Positions 1-10,514 of a stretch of 23,122 nt of DNA are shown in pieces. The stretch comes from Haplomitrium mnioides (lineage: Eukaryota > Marchantiophyta > Haplomitriopsida > Calobryales). Where the stretch lies: NCBI GenBank assembly GCA_049999725.1, contig JBNGIS010039166.1:1-23122 (forward strand). Reading direction: 5' to 3'. How positions within the stretch are numbered: the stretch's first letter is position 1; each line of letters begins with the position of its first letter. Under the pieces are notes generated by a model that made no database searches, was not told where the DNA came from, and saw nothing but the letters and a program-made list of their open reading frames with translations. Position numbers and translations under genes: made by a program.

Positions 1-1146
1 CTACCTAAAATAAGTGTTTTTAAGAAAAAATTTGCAAAACAACAAAATTGGGAACTTTTGGTGAAAAAAAAGAAAAAAAAAGAAATTGGAAAGATGAAGA
101 CAAGTGATGCTCTATCTACTAACCTTTTGTTTTGCACCACGTGAACCTACGTATCAAGAGCTCTGAGAATCATTTTTTGACGAGAAAATGCATTTTTTTG
201 AAATTTAGCTATAAATGAAGGACAATGGAAAGTTTCTTTCCATTGTCGCGAGTTCACTTTCTAGTTTTTGTTTTCTTGTCATTGTTTTCTTTTTGCATTT
301 TCTTGTTATTTTTCCATTTTCAACCGTTTGCTTTTTGTGAACTTTTGTTCCTCAGATTCTTGACCTCAAATTCTACCAAGTTTTACTTTTAGACAAAGGG
401 CATCATATGTCAATGTTTCCAAACTTGCTCAACCAAAGCCTTATAGGTATTTGGATTTTTAAGGTTCTAGAGCTAGAAAAATTAGACTAAGAATGGCTAT
501 TGAATTGTAGATCTATGAAAGACATAGATCAACACCTTTATCTTTCTACTGGTGAAAGTGAAAATTTTAAGTTGGGCCTTTTGGTCCAAATCACCGTGAT
601 TAGAAAAGGGTAGCGAGCCCACATTGGGCTGTTTGTGCAGTCACATGATAGCATCACCTTTACAATGCCTCTCAAAAACAATTTTTCTTTTCAGAGATGA
701 ACTAGAGGGACATCTTCACCAAGCATCTACAATCATCTAAGTACGATGGCAAGGTAAGATCCTAAATTCATTTTTCATTTTGTTCCTTCTCAAGACAATT
801 GGTTCCAGCTTGCATTTCGAAATGGTGAGCTTTGGGATTTACAACATAGCATTTTTACATTGTGGAACAAGAACACCGTCAAGGGCCAGAAGCCGAAGGC
901 CAAAGGTTCCTTCTGAATAGAGGACATGAAGTGGACACTTTGGAGGTCCCTTCAGGATCTTCCTTGTCAACAATATAGACTGCGCATCAAACATGAATTC
1001 ACATACACCCAACTTATGGAAGAAATGCAAAATATCATACGAACACAAAATGGTGCAATTTACATAAAGAGGAGGAGTGCTCTCTTGCAGCTCCAATTTG
1101 CCCCAGGTATAAGACTAACCTTAACTAAACTAAGGGGGCTGCCAGC
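1..1146. other. Flank 3' of element A, no clear gene
   Basis: This stretch lies downstream of the element A pol stop when read on the minus strand. It is AT-rich with several A and T runs. I compared it by eye with the leader region of A (5401-6286) and found no convincing repeat, so the expected 3' LTR of A is either lost, too diverged, or not here. No canonical purine tract followed by TG was seen after the pol stop. The only coding-like signal is the weak fragment at 839-1096, described separately. The plus-strand frame overlapping 926-1342 is an antisense shadow. Confidence 0.5.
839..1096 (-). pseudogene. Possible copia GAG-pre-integrase fragment
   Basis: An 85-codon open frame with no ATG at its start (the first codon is TTG). 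Its middle, around residues 35-65, reads like the linker before the copia integrase zinc finger: an FDA segment, then TRKILKGPP, then PLHVLY, resembling the common pattern of a TxKxLLxGP run followed by GLYPL. No WH...GH or CxxC finger follows. It lies in the same strand as element A but in the wrong order to belong to it, so if real it is a scrap of another copia element. The resemblance is weak and could be chance. Confidence 0.25.
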
Positions 1147-1160
1147 TCAGCTTGGCAGCC
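1137..1160. repeat. Hairpin over the pol stop of element A
   Basis: Perfect 7-bp arms, GGCTGCC (1137-1143) and GGCAGCC (1154-1160), enclose a 10-nt AGCT-containing loop. The TGA stop of element A pol, read on the minus strand, is at 1147-1149 inside the loop. It is GC-rich in otherwise AT-rich DNA. Seen directly; a role is not shown. Confidence 0.6.
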
Positions 1161-1986
1161 TATCAGAGCTTGATAATTTAATACTCCTCTTCGAGCTCAA
1201 CATCTGTACACCAAGTTGCCTTATGAATTTCTGCAACTTTTTGGCTCCCAATGCCTTCGTAAAAGTATTAGCAACCTGCCTTTTAGTGCTGATGTACAAC
1301 AAATCAATCACCTTGGCTAACACTTTCTCTCTCAAAAAATAATGCATTTTAATGTGCTTGGAACATGCATGAAAAACATGATTGCTAGCCAATTGAATAC
1401 TGTTGATGTTGTCGCAATGAACCTTCACTAGTTCCTCCACTTTGACGTCCAAATCTTGCAACAACTTCAATAACCACATTACCTCACAGTTGGCCATGGC
1501 TGCCTGCCTGTACTCAGCCTTTGTACTTGATACAACAAATGTAGGTTGCTTTTTACTGCTCTAAGCGATTCCAACACTTCCAAATGAAAATACAAAACCA
1601 CTAGTGGACCTCCTATCACTGGCACTTCCTGCCCAATCAGCATCTGTGAAACCAGCAACCTGAAATTTGCTGTTGCTATCATAAAACAGCTCGAACTGAA
1701 GTGTAGCTTTTACATACCAAAAAATTCTACATACTGGATCCAAATGTTCCTTCCTTGGTACATGCATGAACTGACTTACCAGACCTACAACATAACTCAG
1801 ATCTGTTCTGGTGATAGTCATGTGAATCAGGCTGCCTACCATCTGCCTCAGTCCTATTGGATCTTCAATCAACTCTCCTTCATGACCGATCAGTTTTGTA
1901 TTGTGATTTAAGGGAGTTGCAATTGATTTGCAACCTATCATGCCATATTTGGCCAACATATCCAAGGCATTTTTCCTCTCAATCAT
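1147..1986 (-). pseudogene. Element A RNase H and RT C-terminus
   Basis: The open piece 1986-1561 starts in the connection after RT (IGCKSIATPLNHNTKL, then a TRTDLSYVVGLVSQFM segment) and runs into the first RNase H motif GFTDADWAGSASDRRSTSGFVF, with the first acidic residue in place. A stop follows at GIA. The next frame, 1497-1147, carries MANCEVMWLLKLL, the VHCDNINSIQLA acidic motif, a SKHIKMHYFLRE helix and VANTFTKALG, the standard copia C-terminus. Between them, part of the segment that normally reads like SSTKAEYRA is frameshifted. RNase H would remove the RNA strand of the RNA:DNA hybrid. It is inactive here as an open protein. Confidence 0.8.
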
Positions 1987-2955
1987 CTATATTCCATGCT
2001 ATGTTTTTTTATCACTTCAATTCCAAGGAAATGTCGCAACTCACTAAGATTCTTCATATCAAACTTTTGTTGCAGCAATTTCTTCACTTTAGCAATTTTT
2101 TCACTTCAGCAATATCTTGCTCACTCCTTCTTGTCATAATCAAATCATCTAAATAAATAAGAATGAGTATCATACCTTTCTTTTTTTTCCTTATATACAT
2201 AGAATAATTTGCCTCTAACACCTTGAAGCTCACCGAAACAAGATATTCGCCTATCTTGTTAGACCATGCTCAAGGTGCTTGCTTCAAACCATATAATGCC
2301 TTCTTCAGCTTGCATATCTGATCTGAATGCTCCAGATCAAGAAAAACAGGTGGCTGTACTGTGTACACCTCCTCTTCAGGCTCCCTATGCATAAATGCAT
2401 TTTTTACGTCCATTTGTTGCAAAGTCCACTTTTTCGATGCAGCCAATGTTATAACTGCCCAAACGGTTGTCATTCTTGCTACAGGGCTGAAAGTCTCCTC
2501 ATAATCTATCCCATGAGTCTGGGCATACCCCCTGGTCACTAACCTTGCTTTAAATCTACTTATGCTGCCATCTTTGTTCCTCTTCAACTTGTAGACCCAT
2601 TCGCATCCAATGGCTTTTTTCCTTTCTAGCAAATGGACCAGCTCCCAAGTCTCATTTTTGTGAAGAGCTTCCATCTCTTCTATCATTGCAGCTCCCGTCT
2701 CTCATCTTCTACAACATCTTCAAATATGACAGGTTCCTTCTTAGTGATTGCTTGCACCATGTATACATGATGTGCTGTGAATGCTCCTTTGTGTATCAAC
2801 TTGTCTACATGGTACTTCACCCTGTCACTTTTGATCAAATGTATACTTTGCACTTGCTGCTCCTTTTGTTTTAGGCTTGATGTTGAAGCTGAGAGTAATC
2901 TCAAATTTTTATCCAAATTCTCAGAATCACCATTGCCTCCTTCTCCTAGAGACAT
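1987..2955 (-). pseudogene. Element A reverse transcriptase
   Basis: The frame 2686-2270 begins at the RT N-terminal region (MIEEMEALHKNETWELV), then GCEWVYKLKRNKDGSISRFKARLV, the palm motif with catalytic Asp QQMDVKNAFMH, and LKKALYGLKQAP, and then hits TGA at 2270-2272. Family members have Arg at this site (QAPRAW), so CGA to TGA is the likely change. Beyond it, around 2150-2165, the catalytic motif reads YLDD rather than the usual copia YVDD. The distance between the palm Asp motif and YGLKQ is normal, unlike in elements C and D. The piece 2955-2683 is the acidic, low-complexity linker between integrase and RT. Confidence 0.8.
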
Positions 2956-3169
2956 TTCAGATTGAGAGTTATTTCAAGCATACTGCTCCAAATTTCTGCC
3001 CAGCCTTCCTTGCCATGTACTAGTGTTGCCACTGCTCCTACCTTCACCATGTGGTCAACTCAATACTTGAGTTTGCTGAGTTGGTTCTGATACAACTTGC
3101 TTCCAATTTGTCTCACTTGTGTTATCCACCAATTTCTGTCCATACCAAGTACTTAACTCATCAAATACT

Positions 3170-4551
3170 ACATCTCTACTCACTGTTAGCATGCGTGTAG
3201 CAGAACAGTAGCATTTGTATGCCTTTTGCTCATTTGAATATCCAATGAAAACACAATTCTAAGTTTTTGGGTCTAATTAGCTGCGTGTCTCAATTGGTAT
3301 ATGTACATAAGCAATGCATCCAAACACTTTCAAGTGTGAAATGTCTGGACGTCTCTTTGTAAGCTTCTCTTCTGGCGTCATGCCATGAACTGCAGTTGTA
3401 GGGGTTCGATTCATAATATAAACAGTAGTAGACACTATTTCTGTCCAATAGTTATGATGTTCTTCTCATTCATCAATGCTCTTGCCATCTGTGCTATGTG
3501 TCGGTTCTTCCTCTCATCAGCTCCATTTTGCTAAGTTGTATACCTGCATGTTTGTTGGCTTTTGATTCCTTCTCTCTACAAGTAGGTGCAAAATTATGTG
3601 GAGAAATATTCTCCTCCACCATCTGATCGTAGGTATTTGATTTGCTGCCCTTTCTTTTTTTTCCACCATAGCTTTGAAATGTTTGAAGTGATCAAACACT
3701 TCACTCTTCTACTTCATGAAATAAATCTAGATTTTCCTTAAATAATCATCAATGAAGGTCACATAGCATGTACACCCTCTAATGGATCATGTTTTTGTTG
3801 GACCCCACACATCTGAATGTAACACCTTAAGTAGCTTCCTTGCCATATATGCATCATGGAGGAATGCTTGTCTTGCATATTTGCCAAATTGGCAAGCTTC
3901 ACAAATTTTCTGCATTCCTTCCACTTTGAGCATTCCTTCTACATATTCTTTAACCTTTGCACACTAACATACCCAATTCTCTTGTGCCATATCTCTATGT
4001 CTGACACAATTCCTGTATCATGTACAAATATGGCTTCTGAAATTTCAGGCATGCTCACATCTAATGTGAACATCTTGCCACTCCTACTTTTTTTTGTGAT
4101 CAAATTACAGTTGTCCCCCCAATCCTCAATGAACACTCTAGTGGGGTTAAACCTAACCTGCATATTCTGCTCTACGCATTATCAATCTAAAATCAGATTT
4201 TTAAGAATCATTGGCATATGCATCACATCAGATAGGCAAATTATTTTGCCAATCTCTAACACTATTGGAATGCTACCAATCTGATGTATTAGGATGCATA
4301 GTAGAATCACTAGTCTCCTCATAACTAGGTGTACTCAAACCTCTCATTTCTTTTAACCACTCTCCATAGCCTGTCATGTGATTAGAGCATGCGGAATCGA
4401 CAAACCACTTATCTCCATCATTGTTTTGCTTCTCACATGCTATAGATGAGTACCCATGTTGCATGACAAACAATATCTCATTGTTTGCCTTGCTAAAACC
4501 TGCATAGTTTCCTTGCAATGTATTGTTTCGTATATCATTCTGCTTTTTGTA
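3170..4551 (-). pseudogene. Element A protease and integrase
   Basis: The frame 4578-4273 holds the aspartic protease motif WFVDSACSNHMTG; the family motif is DSGCSNHM, so the Gly after the catalytic Asp-Ser is Ala here. The frame 4163-3939 holds the pre-integrase segment and IWHKRIGYVSVQRLK; the second His of the HHCC finger is Tyr, as a C-to-T change would give. CEACQFGK near 3880 supplies the Cys pair. The catalytic core shows LHSDVWGPT (first Asp) and YLRSDGGGEYF near 3630 (second Asp), and the C-terminal part shows HLKVFGCIAYVHIP and CVFIGYSNEQKAYKCY. At least ten stops or frame changes interrupt it. Confidence 0.8.
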
Positions 4552-4593
4552 GCAATCCTTGGCCATGTGACATGGCATACTACAATAATAACA
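4552..4593 (-). pseudogene. Element A CCHC zinc knuckle
   Basis: Fourteen codons spell CYYCSMPCHMAKDC, an intact C-X2-C-X4-H-X4-C knuckle that binds RNA in the nucleocapsid part of Gag. The residue before His is Cys where Gly is usual. The flanking frame is broken on both sides, so the knuckle is a preserved island. Confidence 0.8.
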
Positions 4594-5400
4594 ATCTCTC
4601 GATGAATAATGTGGTTGGCTTCTACGTCCTCTGTTACTCTCCTTGCCTATGAACTGGCCTCTACCACCAAACTGCTCTGATTGGCAATGTTGATTTTGCG
4701 CATTGTCGTTTGAACGGCCTTTACCAGCATGACTCTTGCTATAGCTTCTACCTCCTTGTCCTCTACCATTGTTGGAGTAGAATGCTTGTTCTTGACTACT
4801 TTAGGCACCTCCTCCAATGTCAAGTTCTTCTGTCACTAGCATGACAATCAGTTGTGAGAAGAATGTGGTTCCTTCTCTTGTCCTTATTGACTTTTTGAAT
4901 TGTTTATACTCTTTGCCTAAACCATTCAGGCAAACTGCCACCATGGTACTCTCCTTCACTTCTTCTCTGATATTTGCTACCTACTCAGCTAGTGATTTGA
5001 TCTTCAAGGCAAAAGCATTTACATTCATTTTCTCCTTTTGCAAATTAAATAATTCCATCTGCAATGTCGGCTTTCTTGCATCTGACGTGATGGCATATCT
5101 CTCCTTCAAGATATCCCAAGACTCCTTGGGTGTCTTAGCTACTGACACATAACCCATCATCTTGTCATCGACACTGATAGCTAGCAAGTACAATAGCTTA
5201 TGAGCCTTTTCTATATGTGTCTTGAAGGCATGCATCTCCTCACTAGATGGGGACGGGCCTAAGACTGGTTCAACTTCATCTTCTATAATGAAGTCCCAAT
5301 ACCCTCTCCCTTTCATAAAATTTGTCATTCTAATTGACCAAACATTATAATTATTTTTGGTCAATTTCTCACTAACTATCTAAGAAATTTTGTCTGCCAT
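4594..5400 (-). pseudogene. Element A gag
   Basis: The ATG at 5398-5400 opens a gag of the UBN2/DUF4219 kind. An in-frame TAG appears at 5380-5382 after only six codons, then the frame runs open through LTKNNYNVWSIRMTNFMKGR, a YLLAISVDDKMMGYV segment, TPKESWDILKERYA and LQMELFNLQKEKMNVNAFALKIKSLAE to a TAG at 4981-4983. This is the usual capsid-like helix set of Tork-type Gag. The remainder toward the zinc knuckle is frameshifted. Gag would form the particle that packages the RNA. I chose this start because it is an ATG just before the conserved N-terminus. Confidence 0.75.
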
Positions 5401-6286
5401 ATTAAACTGCATTTCAGACTTTTTGGCACTCAAATTGCTTCACTGCTGGCTTAAGGCAAATGTAGTCTTGGATGTGTACAGTTTCAAGTTTCAGGGATTT
5501 CAGGTTACTTGCTAGGCTAATGAGCGAATTCTATGTGAAATAGACAAGTTTTCTATGAATCCCTATGCCAATGTTGAATTTATGTGTGAAGAATTTCAGC
5601 TCTTCTAACAACAGATGAATCAACCACAAACCTTATCTGATGTTGCTTTGGAAGAGAATCATTGAATGTATTGTTGCCTACTGGTGAAATGTAGACTACA
5701 TAATTTAGTTCACATTCAGAATCCTCTCCACCTGACGATTTCTACCACAAGCCAACCTTGCTTAGTGATTCTTCTTCATATAGATCTGCCCTCTCCTTCA
5801 AAAGAATCCAGATGACAGCACCAGCTTTGAACCAGGTCTGTTTCTGCTCAAAAAAAGTTTCCTTTTACTTGAACCTCGATCGATTTCTGCTGTAATTTCC
5901 TTGGCAATGACCTCTACTCGAATCAATTGGCAAAGTTCTTCAATTCATGCCTAGATTCTTGTACTTTGAAGTTGTCCTCCCCTTTCAATTTGTCTTTGAT
6001 CAAGGAACAACAGCCCTTTCCTCCATTTCTGCCTCAAAACTCCATGAACTGCTGTCGTAGCACAGCAGTAGCACTCCAACCCCGAAAAGAACAACTCGAG
6101 ATCGAACCACACAAGATCTATATAGAAATCTGCTCTTAACACAGTTTTATTGACTTTCCAGATTCTTTAGAGAGTTCTGAAACTGCACTCTTGTCAACTC
6201 AGACGTGGACCTCTCTCCACTCTAGGTCTGACTACCTTTCCTTCACAAAACTGATAACCACAAAAATACTTACTACTTCACAACAA
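5401..6286 (-). other. Element A leader or decayed 5' LTR region
   Basis: About 0.9 kb lies between the gag start of A and the junction with B. It should contain the 5' LTR, primer site and leader. No match to the tRNA-Met primer site was seen and no partner repeat was found downstream of pol. An AATAAA signal on the minus strand lies at 6146-6151 and could mark R/U5 of an LTR. Short open frames on both strands resemble nothing I know. Confidence 0.4.
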
Positions 6287-6299
6287 CCACACACACACA
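6287..6299. repeat. CA dinucleotide repeat at the A/B junction
   Basis: A short (CA)n tract sits exactly where homology between elements B and C stops. In minus-strand reading B matches C through a CAACCTCTG segment followed by TGTGT and then departs into a TG run. It may be slippage at a break or the start of the A LTR. Confidence 0.6.
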
Positions 6300-6361
6300 G
6301 AGGTTGAGGGTGGAAGATATCGGATGATGGAAGGAGATTCAAAGCCAATATATATGCTTTT

Positions 6362-7601
6362 TTAACATTGTGGCCCCATCTTTGTTTGGTGTGGTCCTAA
6401 GATTGGGACAAGTACAAGGCAACCAAATGTGCGTAGATGTGATATATCTGTCGGGGTTCCCACAACAAGTTGATGTGGGGAATTTTGATTGAATGCAGAT
6501 GGTTTGTAACACAATAGAGATGATGCGTGCATGACTGCATGTCCCCAAGTAGTGGTGGGGAGGTTTGAATTCAAGAGTAATGGTCTTGCTATGAGTTGTA
6601 TTCTCTTAATAACATATTTTGCAATGCCATTTGTAAGTGCACATGTAGAAATGTATATTGTATATCTATGTCGGCAGATGTGCAAAAATTGTCAAAATTT
6701 TGTGAAGAGAATTCTCCGACATTGTCCACTCTCAAATTTATGATTGGATAATCAAGGAATTGTGTTGAGAGTTTTAGAATTTGGGATAGTAGTTTCGGGA
6801 AGACCATGTTTTTGGTTGTGAGAAGAGATACTTCTGACCATTTGGATGATGCATCTATGGTGATGAAGAAGTATCGGAATGGTCCCAAAGGTGGGTGGAT
6901 AGGTCCATAGACATCAGCGTGGATTCTCTTGAAGAATCGTAGGAAGGTGCAATTCTCAGTTTGCCTTGTGTGCATGCTAAGCATGGGTTATCCAATGGCA
7001 GTGGGTGCACATTCTGTGGTATGCCTTTGTTATCATTTCTGATGCGATAGAACATGTCTCGGCCTGGATGTCCTAGGCGGTTGTGCCATGTGAGAGCTGT
7101 GGAGACCGGTTTCGTGGAGACATGATATGAGCATATTTTGGTAGTGTGCAGTCCATGTGGTGATAGTGAGAAGGATTCATGTATGTCAAAGTCCGTTGTT
7201 GTTGGACTCATGATATGGAGGACTTCAGTATCCTGAAAAGATATGGTTTGAGTGTGAAAATCGTTTTGTCGCATATCTTGAAAGCTGATGAGGTTTTTGG
7301 TTGTTGGAGGTGCATAAATTGCAGATTTGATATCCAGTCTAGCTCCATTTGGAAATAGTATGGTTGTTGGACCATGTCCTTCTTCAATTTGATTGTGGCC
7401 AGAAATCATTGTCATAGGCCTGGAAGAAGGTTTGATCGATGAGAAGTATTTTTGGTCTTGCAATATGGTGTGCGAAGATTCGTTGTCTACAATGCAAGTT
7501 ATCTCAAAGTCTTTTTTTTGGTTGGACAGATATGAATAAGTCATGTGACTTTTAGGATGTAGATTGTACTGAGGATATTCATCCATGCATGTTATTTCCA
7601 A
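6362..7601 (-). pseudogene. Element B protease and integrase
   Basis: The 248-codon frame 7601-6855 contains the protease motif IVDNESSHTIL (Asp at about residue 39). Element C has DSRSSHTIL at the same place, so the ancestor was probably DSGSS and both copies have lost the Gly. Then come the pre-integrase domain, WHNRLGHPGRDMFYRI and CLACTQGKLRI (the HHCC zinc finger). An overlapping frame from 6984 has RIHADVYGPIHPP (first catalytic Asp), a TIDASSKW segment and NLRVDNVGEFSSQ (second Asp). Another frame change leads to NGIAKYVIKRIQLIARPLLL, where C has NGIAE, so the third catalytic residue Glu is Lys. The final part contains LRTFGCLVLVPI, typical of the integrase C-terminal region. Confidence 0.85.
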
Positions 7602-7676
7602 TAAGTTGCCTTGTATCTTGTGGTTGAGAGGTTTGATGCTTTGTTGGTATTGTCGCGCTAGGTGCGTTGGTACTTT

Positions 7677-7718
7677 GCAAGTGGGCTAAGTGTGGCCACA
7701 TGTGCCACATCAATTGCA
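7677..7718 (-). pseudogene. Element B zinc knuckle with two stops
   Basis: The fourteen codons keep all C-X2-C-X4-H-X4-C ligands, but the third codon is TGA and the eleventh is TAG. In element C these positions are Arg and His. The knuckle is thus recognisable but untranslatable as one piece. Confidence 0.7.
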
Positions 7719-8122
7719 GGTTGGTTGGGGCTAGTGCGAATGAGGATGAGTTCGCCGGCCTCTATGAGATTATCTGCCACTTCTATTGTTCCATGCGTGT
7801 TGTGAAGCACATTCTGGTATTGTCGATGTGCGACGCTTGTTATGTTGATCCTTGCTATTGAGGGTCGAAGGTCGGCTAGTGGTCTGGCGGGTGGTGCTCT
7901 CCCTAAATTTGGAATGTCCCCTTCCTCTGCCTCTTGAGAAGTCTCTGTTTCTGGATCGGGGGGATAGCCCAGTCCCTATAAAATGTGATTCAGGGTGTTG
8001 TAGAGGAGCAGCAGACCCTGGGGGTCTTTTCTTTGCATTTTCTTTGAGGAGTAATTAGTTTTTTTAGCTAGTAGTATGTATGCTATGAGTTCAAAGTATA
8101 GAGCGAATCATATATTACAATA
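7719..8122 (-). pseudogene. Element B gag C-terminal region
   Basis: This aligns with element C 13450-13856, where the frame encodes a basic stretch with FSKGRGRGHSRFRG, an Arg/Gly-rich RNA-binding tail before the knuckle. In B the same stretch is interrupted by several stops and frame changes. No complete frame is left. The plus-strand open frames here are antisense shadows. Confidence 0.6.
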
Positions 8123-8590
8123 TTAAGATGCTAAAATGAGATTGCTCATAGGAAAATTTGATAGAGTTTTCTCTACCTGTTCTTCATTGGTCACGGGGTG
8201 GCCACAGATTGCCAATTGTGAGGCAATGCAAAATAGTTTGTTGTTGTAATTTACTATGGACACATGGTCCTTAACTCGGAGATTAATCCAATCGTGTCTC
8301 GTTGCAAGGAGCGCTATGCTTTTCAGATAGTCAAATTTGAGTCTCAATTCTTCCCACAATAGGTGAGGACTGTCATGGTTCAAGTATTGTAGCCTCAAGG
8401 GTTCCACCAGGTGGTGTCGAATTAAGATGAGGGCTCTGGCTGCATCACAATGGGTGATGTTATTGTTTGTGTTGATTGTTTCACGGATACCCTTGGATGT
8501 CAAGTATGTCGTGATGTCTAGTGACCATGATGAGTAGTTGGATCCATCCAATCTCAATGCTTGGAATTTCAGAGATTCCACAGATGCCAT
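8123..8590 (-). pseudogene. Element B gag, N-terminal part
   Basis: The ATG at 8588-8590 starts MASVESLKFQALRLDGSNYSSW, followed by the helical capsid-like region (RALILIRHHLVEPLRLQYLN, LWEELRLKFDYLKS, VSIVNYNNKLFCIASQLAICG, PVTNEEQVEKTLSNFP). The start and spacing match element C at 12985, which supports this ATG. The frame ends at a TAA (8123-8125) where C has CAA, and the codons around it also show C-to-T changes, so the stop is decay and not the natural end. Family Gags of this kind continue through an RG-rich tail and a zinc knuckle. This is the longest open gag piece in the family here. Confidence 0.85.
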
Positions 8591-9159
8591 TTGTAGGTCT
8601 GTGCTCTATTTTGTTGAGAATACCTATGAATGAGAAAGATGAACCATATTGTCTGGCGAGTGCAACTGCTGGGTCAGGGCTGTGATTGTCTGTACTTGGT
8701 ACAGATTGGTGATCGATCCAAGTTCAGTCGATTACATATCCATGTACTTGTTTATGTTTTATGCTTTAAGTTATAAAAAAACTGAAATGAAAAACAAGAA
8801 AGAATTGACTAAATACGAGCCAATTGGTATATACGACCGAGAAATGAAATAAGAAATTGAGGTTGCTAATGATAAAAGAAATTGCCCTATATAAGTATGT
8901 CTCTACTGCTTCTAATGTGCTTGTGGTGTGTCCTCCTGATGTCGTCCTTGTGTGAGTCTAGTCCCTGATCATTATGGTGTGTCTCTGCAATACTGATTAT
9001 GTGAAGAAGAAAGAGTAGCAGTTGCAGACATGGTTAGATAGGGGTTTAGCTCGTGGAGGTGACATGGGTCAATGTTTGCTGTTAGTATGAGTTGCCAGTA
9101 TTCTCTGTCAGAAGTATTTCAGAATCAAAGCGTATGTCCTTTGTGAGGGATAGATTTGT

Positions 9160-9448
9160 TCAGAGAAGAAGAAAAAAATCAATCAAAGATAACCAAGAGA
9201 TGGGTTGAGAAAGTTGAACCGCAAAGTTTTGGAACATAAAGTGAGAGATCCTTAAGCGGCAAGATGCAGTGTTTCCCTTCCGTTGAATATTGATATAGCA
9301 TTGTGTAGTTGTCTGTGTGAAGGTATCTTTCACCGAAAGTGTCTCTAGCTGAGTCTTTGTTGCTGCATGGACAAGTGAGTTGAGCTTGTGCATATGTATG
9401 TGTTTCCTGTGCCTTGTCTCTCCCTTGCTTTGATGGTGCTTCTGTCAT
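9160..9448 (-). CDS. Possible small leader ORF(s), unknown function
   Basis: Two overlapping frames are open here. One starts at an ATG at 9446-9448 (MTEAPSKQGRDKAQ...) and runs 89 codons to 9179. The other runs from 9393 to 9160 (MHKLNSLVHAATKTQLETLS...). Element C has an aligned ATG at 12045 (MTKAPSRTRGRQ) and an aligned HKFNSSIYAAT segment in one frame. C carries about 75-90 bp more between them, which would explain why the two segments are in different frames in B. No family is recognised. Conservation of the start could be simple nucleotide homology of the leader, so coding is uncertain. Confidence 0.25.
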
Positions 9449-9524
9449 GATGGACAGTAGAGAACCAAAACAGTAGCAAGGTAATACCAGAAACTGAGAA
9501 GGAAAGAACAATAGGAAGGGAAAA

Positions 9525-9547
9525 GGGGGGGGGGGGGGGGGGGGGGG
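9525..9547. repeat. Poly-G tract, 23 nt
   Basis: An uninterrupted run of 23 G on the plus strand (C in the sense of element B). The aligned part of the C leader around 11960-12000 is a mixed TTTC-rich run without it, so the tract arose in B, or reflects assembly of a difficult stretch. Confidence 0.9.
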
Positions 9548-10496
9548 AAAGCTTGGGTGCTTATCCTTCAATGTTAGAAACTAACGAAGGAAGGTAAGAT
9601 GAAAGAGTCCGATGTAGGGGTTTGTGTACTCTAGTGTCGAAGAAGAATTGGTGTACACGCTTCTGTTGTCTCCTGTGTTGGGATAGTTCTTAGCAAAGAA
9701 AATGGAGAAGACAAGAGTCTCACGAAGAACCACATATTGAGATAGTGAAGAGAGATAGCAATGGAAGCAGAACGAAATAGGAGAGTATGGCCTAATAGGC
9801 ATTGGTGTCGAAGAGCATGAGGGGTAGACAACTTCAGCCTGTCCTAGGCGAGGAACAAAGAAAGAGAAACAAGGAGGATACAATGCAAGTCGGTCTCGAA
9901 CAAGCGTAGGATGTTGTGGTGCTTTGGTGGAGTCAACGAGGAATTAAGGCAATAAACCAATGTTGTGTAAATGTTGTCGAATGGAGGTAAAAGAAAAGAA
10001 AGGAAAGATCACCCGTGAGGTCGCAGCAGGAAGCGATGTCGTTGAGTAGAGAGCAGAAGGGTCCCCAGGTAGGTACTACGAAGTGTCACCAAGCAAGAAG
10101 GTCAGTATCCGGCGAGCAAAAAAAAAGGTAAGAGGTTTGCCGAACAGAAAACACGAGGTCGTCGAGTGAATGCACCGAGCGGTTTTAAACCAAAGAGCAA
10201 GGATGGTCAAGCAGAGGGGCAAGAAATTGCCAAGCAGAGTGTCAAGATGCAGCAGGGTCGACGAAGAGCAGAAAAAAAATTGTTTGAACAAAGCGAGCTA
10301 GGGTCACAAAGGTGAGTGCGCTCTAGTTCGTACAGGAGGCGTTCAAAAGAGAGAAAAGGAAAAAAAAATGAATGAATAAGGAGCAAAATGGTGGGAGCAA
10401 AAGAGAGTAAAAAATGCTCAATAGATGTGTGTTAGAGAAAAAAAATAGGTAAGGAAAAAATGTCGCCGCACAAAAATGGAGAAAAGGCTCAGCGCC

Positions 10497-10514
10497 AAGA
10501 GAGAGAGAGAGAGA
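10497..10514. repeat. GA dinucleotide repeat
   Basis: A short (AG)n run inside the outer part of the element B leader. It is CT-rich in the sense of the element, in keeping with the pyrimidine-rich leader. Confidence 0.8.

Larger units (their letters stand above)
1147..6286 (-). mobile_element. Element A: decayed Ty1/copia retrotransposon
   Basis: Read on the minus strand, the order is leader (6286-5401), gag (from ATG at 5398-5400), CCHC knuckle, protease, integrase, RT and RNase H (stop at 1147-1149). Integrase before RT is the diagnostic copia order. The gag start with NYNVWSIRM, the WFVDSACSNHM protease and the LKQAP RT motif suggest the Tork/Tnt1 group; that lineage call is from memory of the families. 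The frame is broken many times, so it cannot act on its own. No LTR pair and no canonical tRNA-Met primer site (TGGTATCAGAGC) was found. The outer limits are therefore estimates: the left one is the pol stop and the right one is where homology to element B ends. Confidence 0.85.

Noticed and set aside
574-590. GGCCTTTTGGTCC, similar to the array palindrome
   Set aside because: The arms are GGCC/GGTCC in a different arrangement, not GGAC-N5-GTCC, and it is outside the B/C/D family.
926-1342. Plus-strand 138-codon open frame
   Set aside because: It is antisense to the RNase H of element A and flank, with no recognised motif.
3856-4284. Plus-strand 142-codon open frame
   Set aside because: Antisense shadow of the element A integrase and pre-integrase region, where minus-strand motifs are clear.
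6095-6120. GGTTCGATCTC on the minus strand, like a tRNA B box
   Set aside because: No A box, stems or tRNA fold was found around it.
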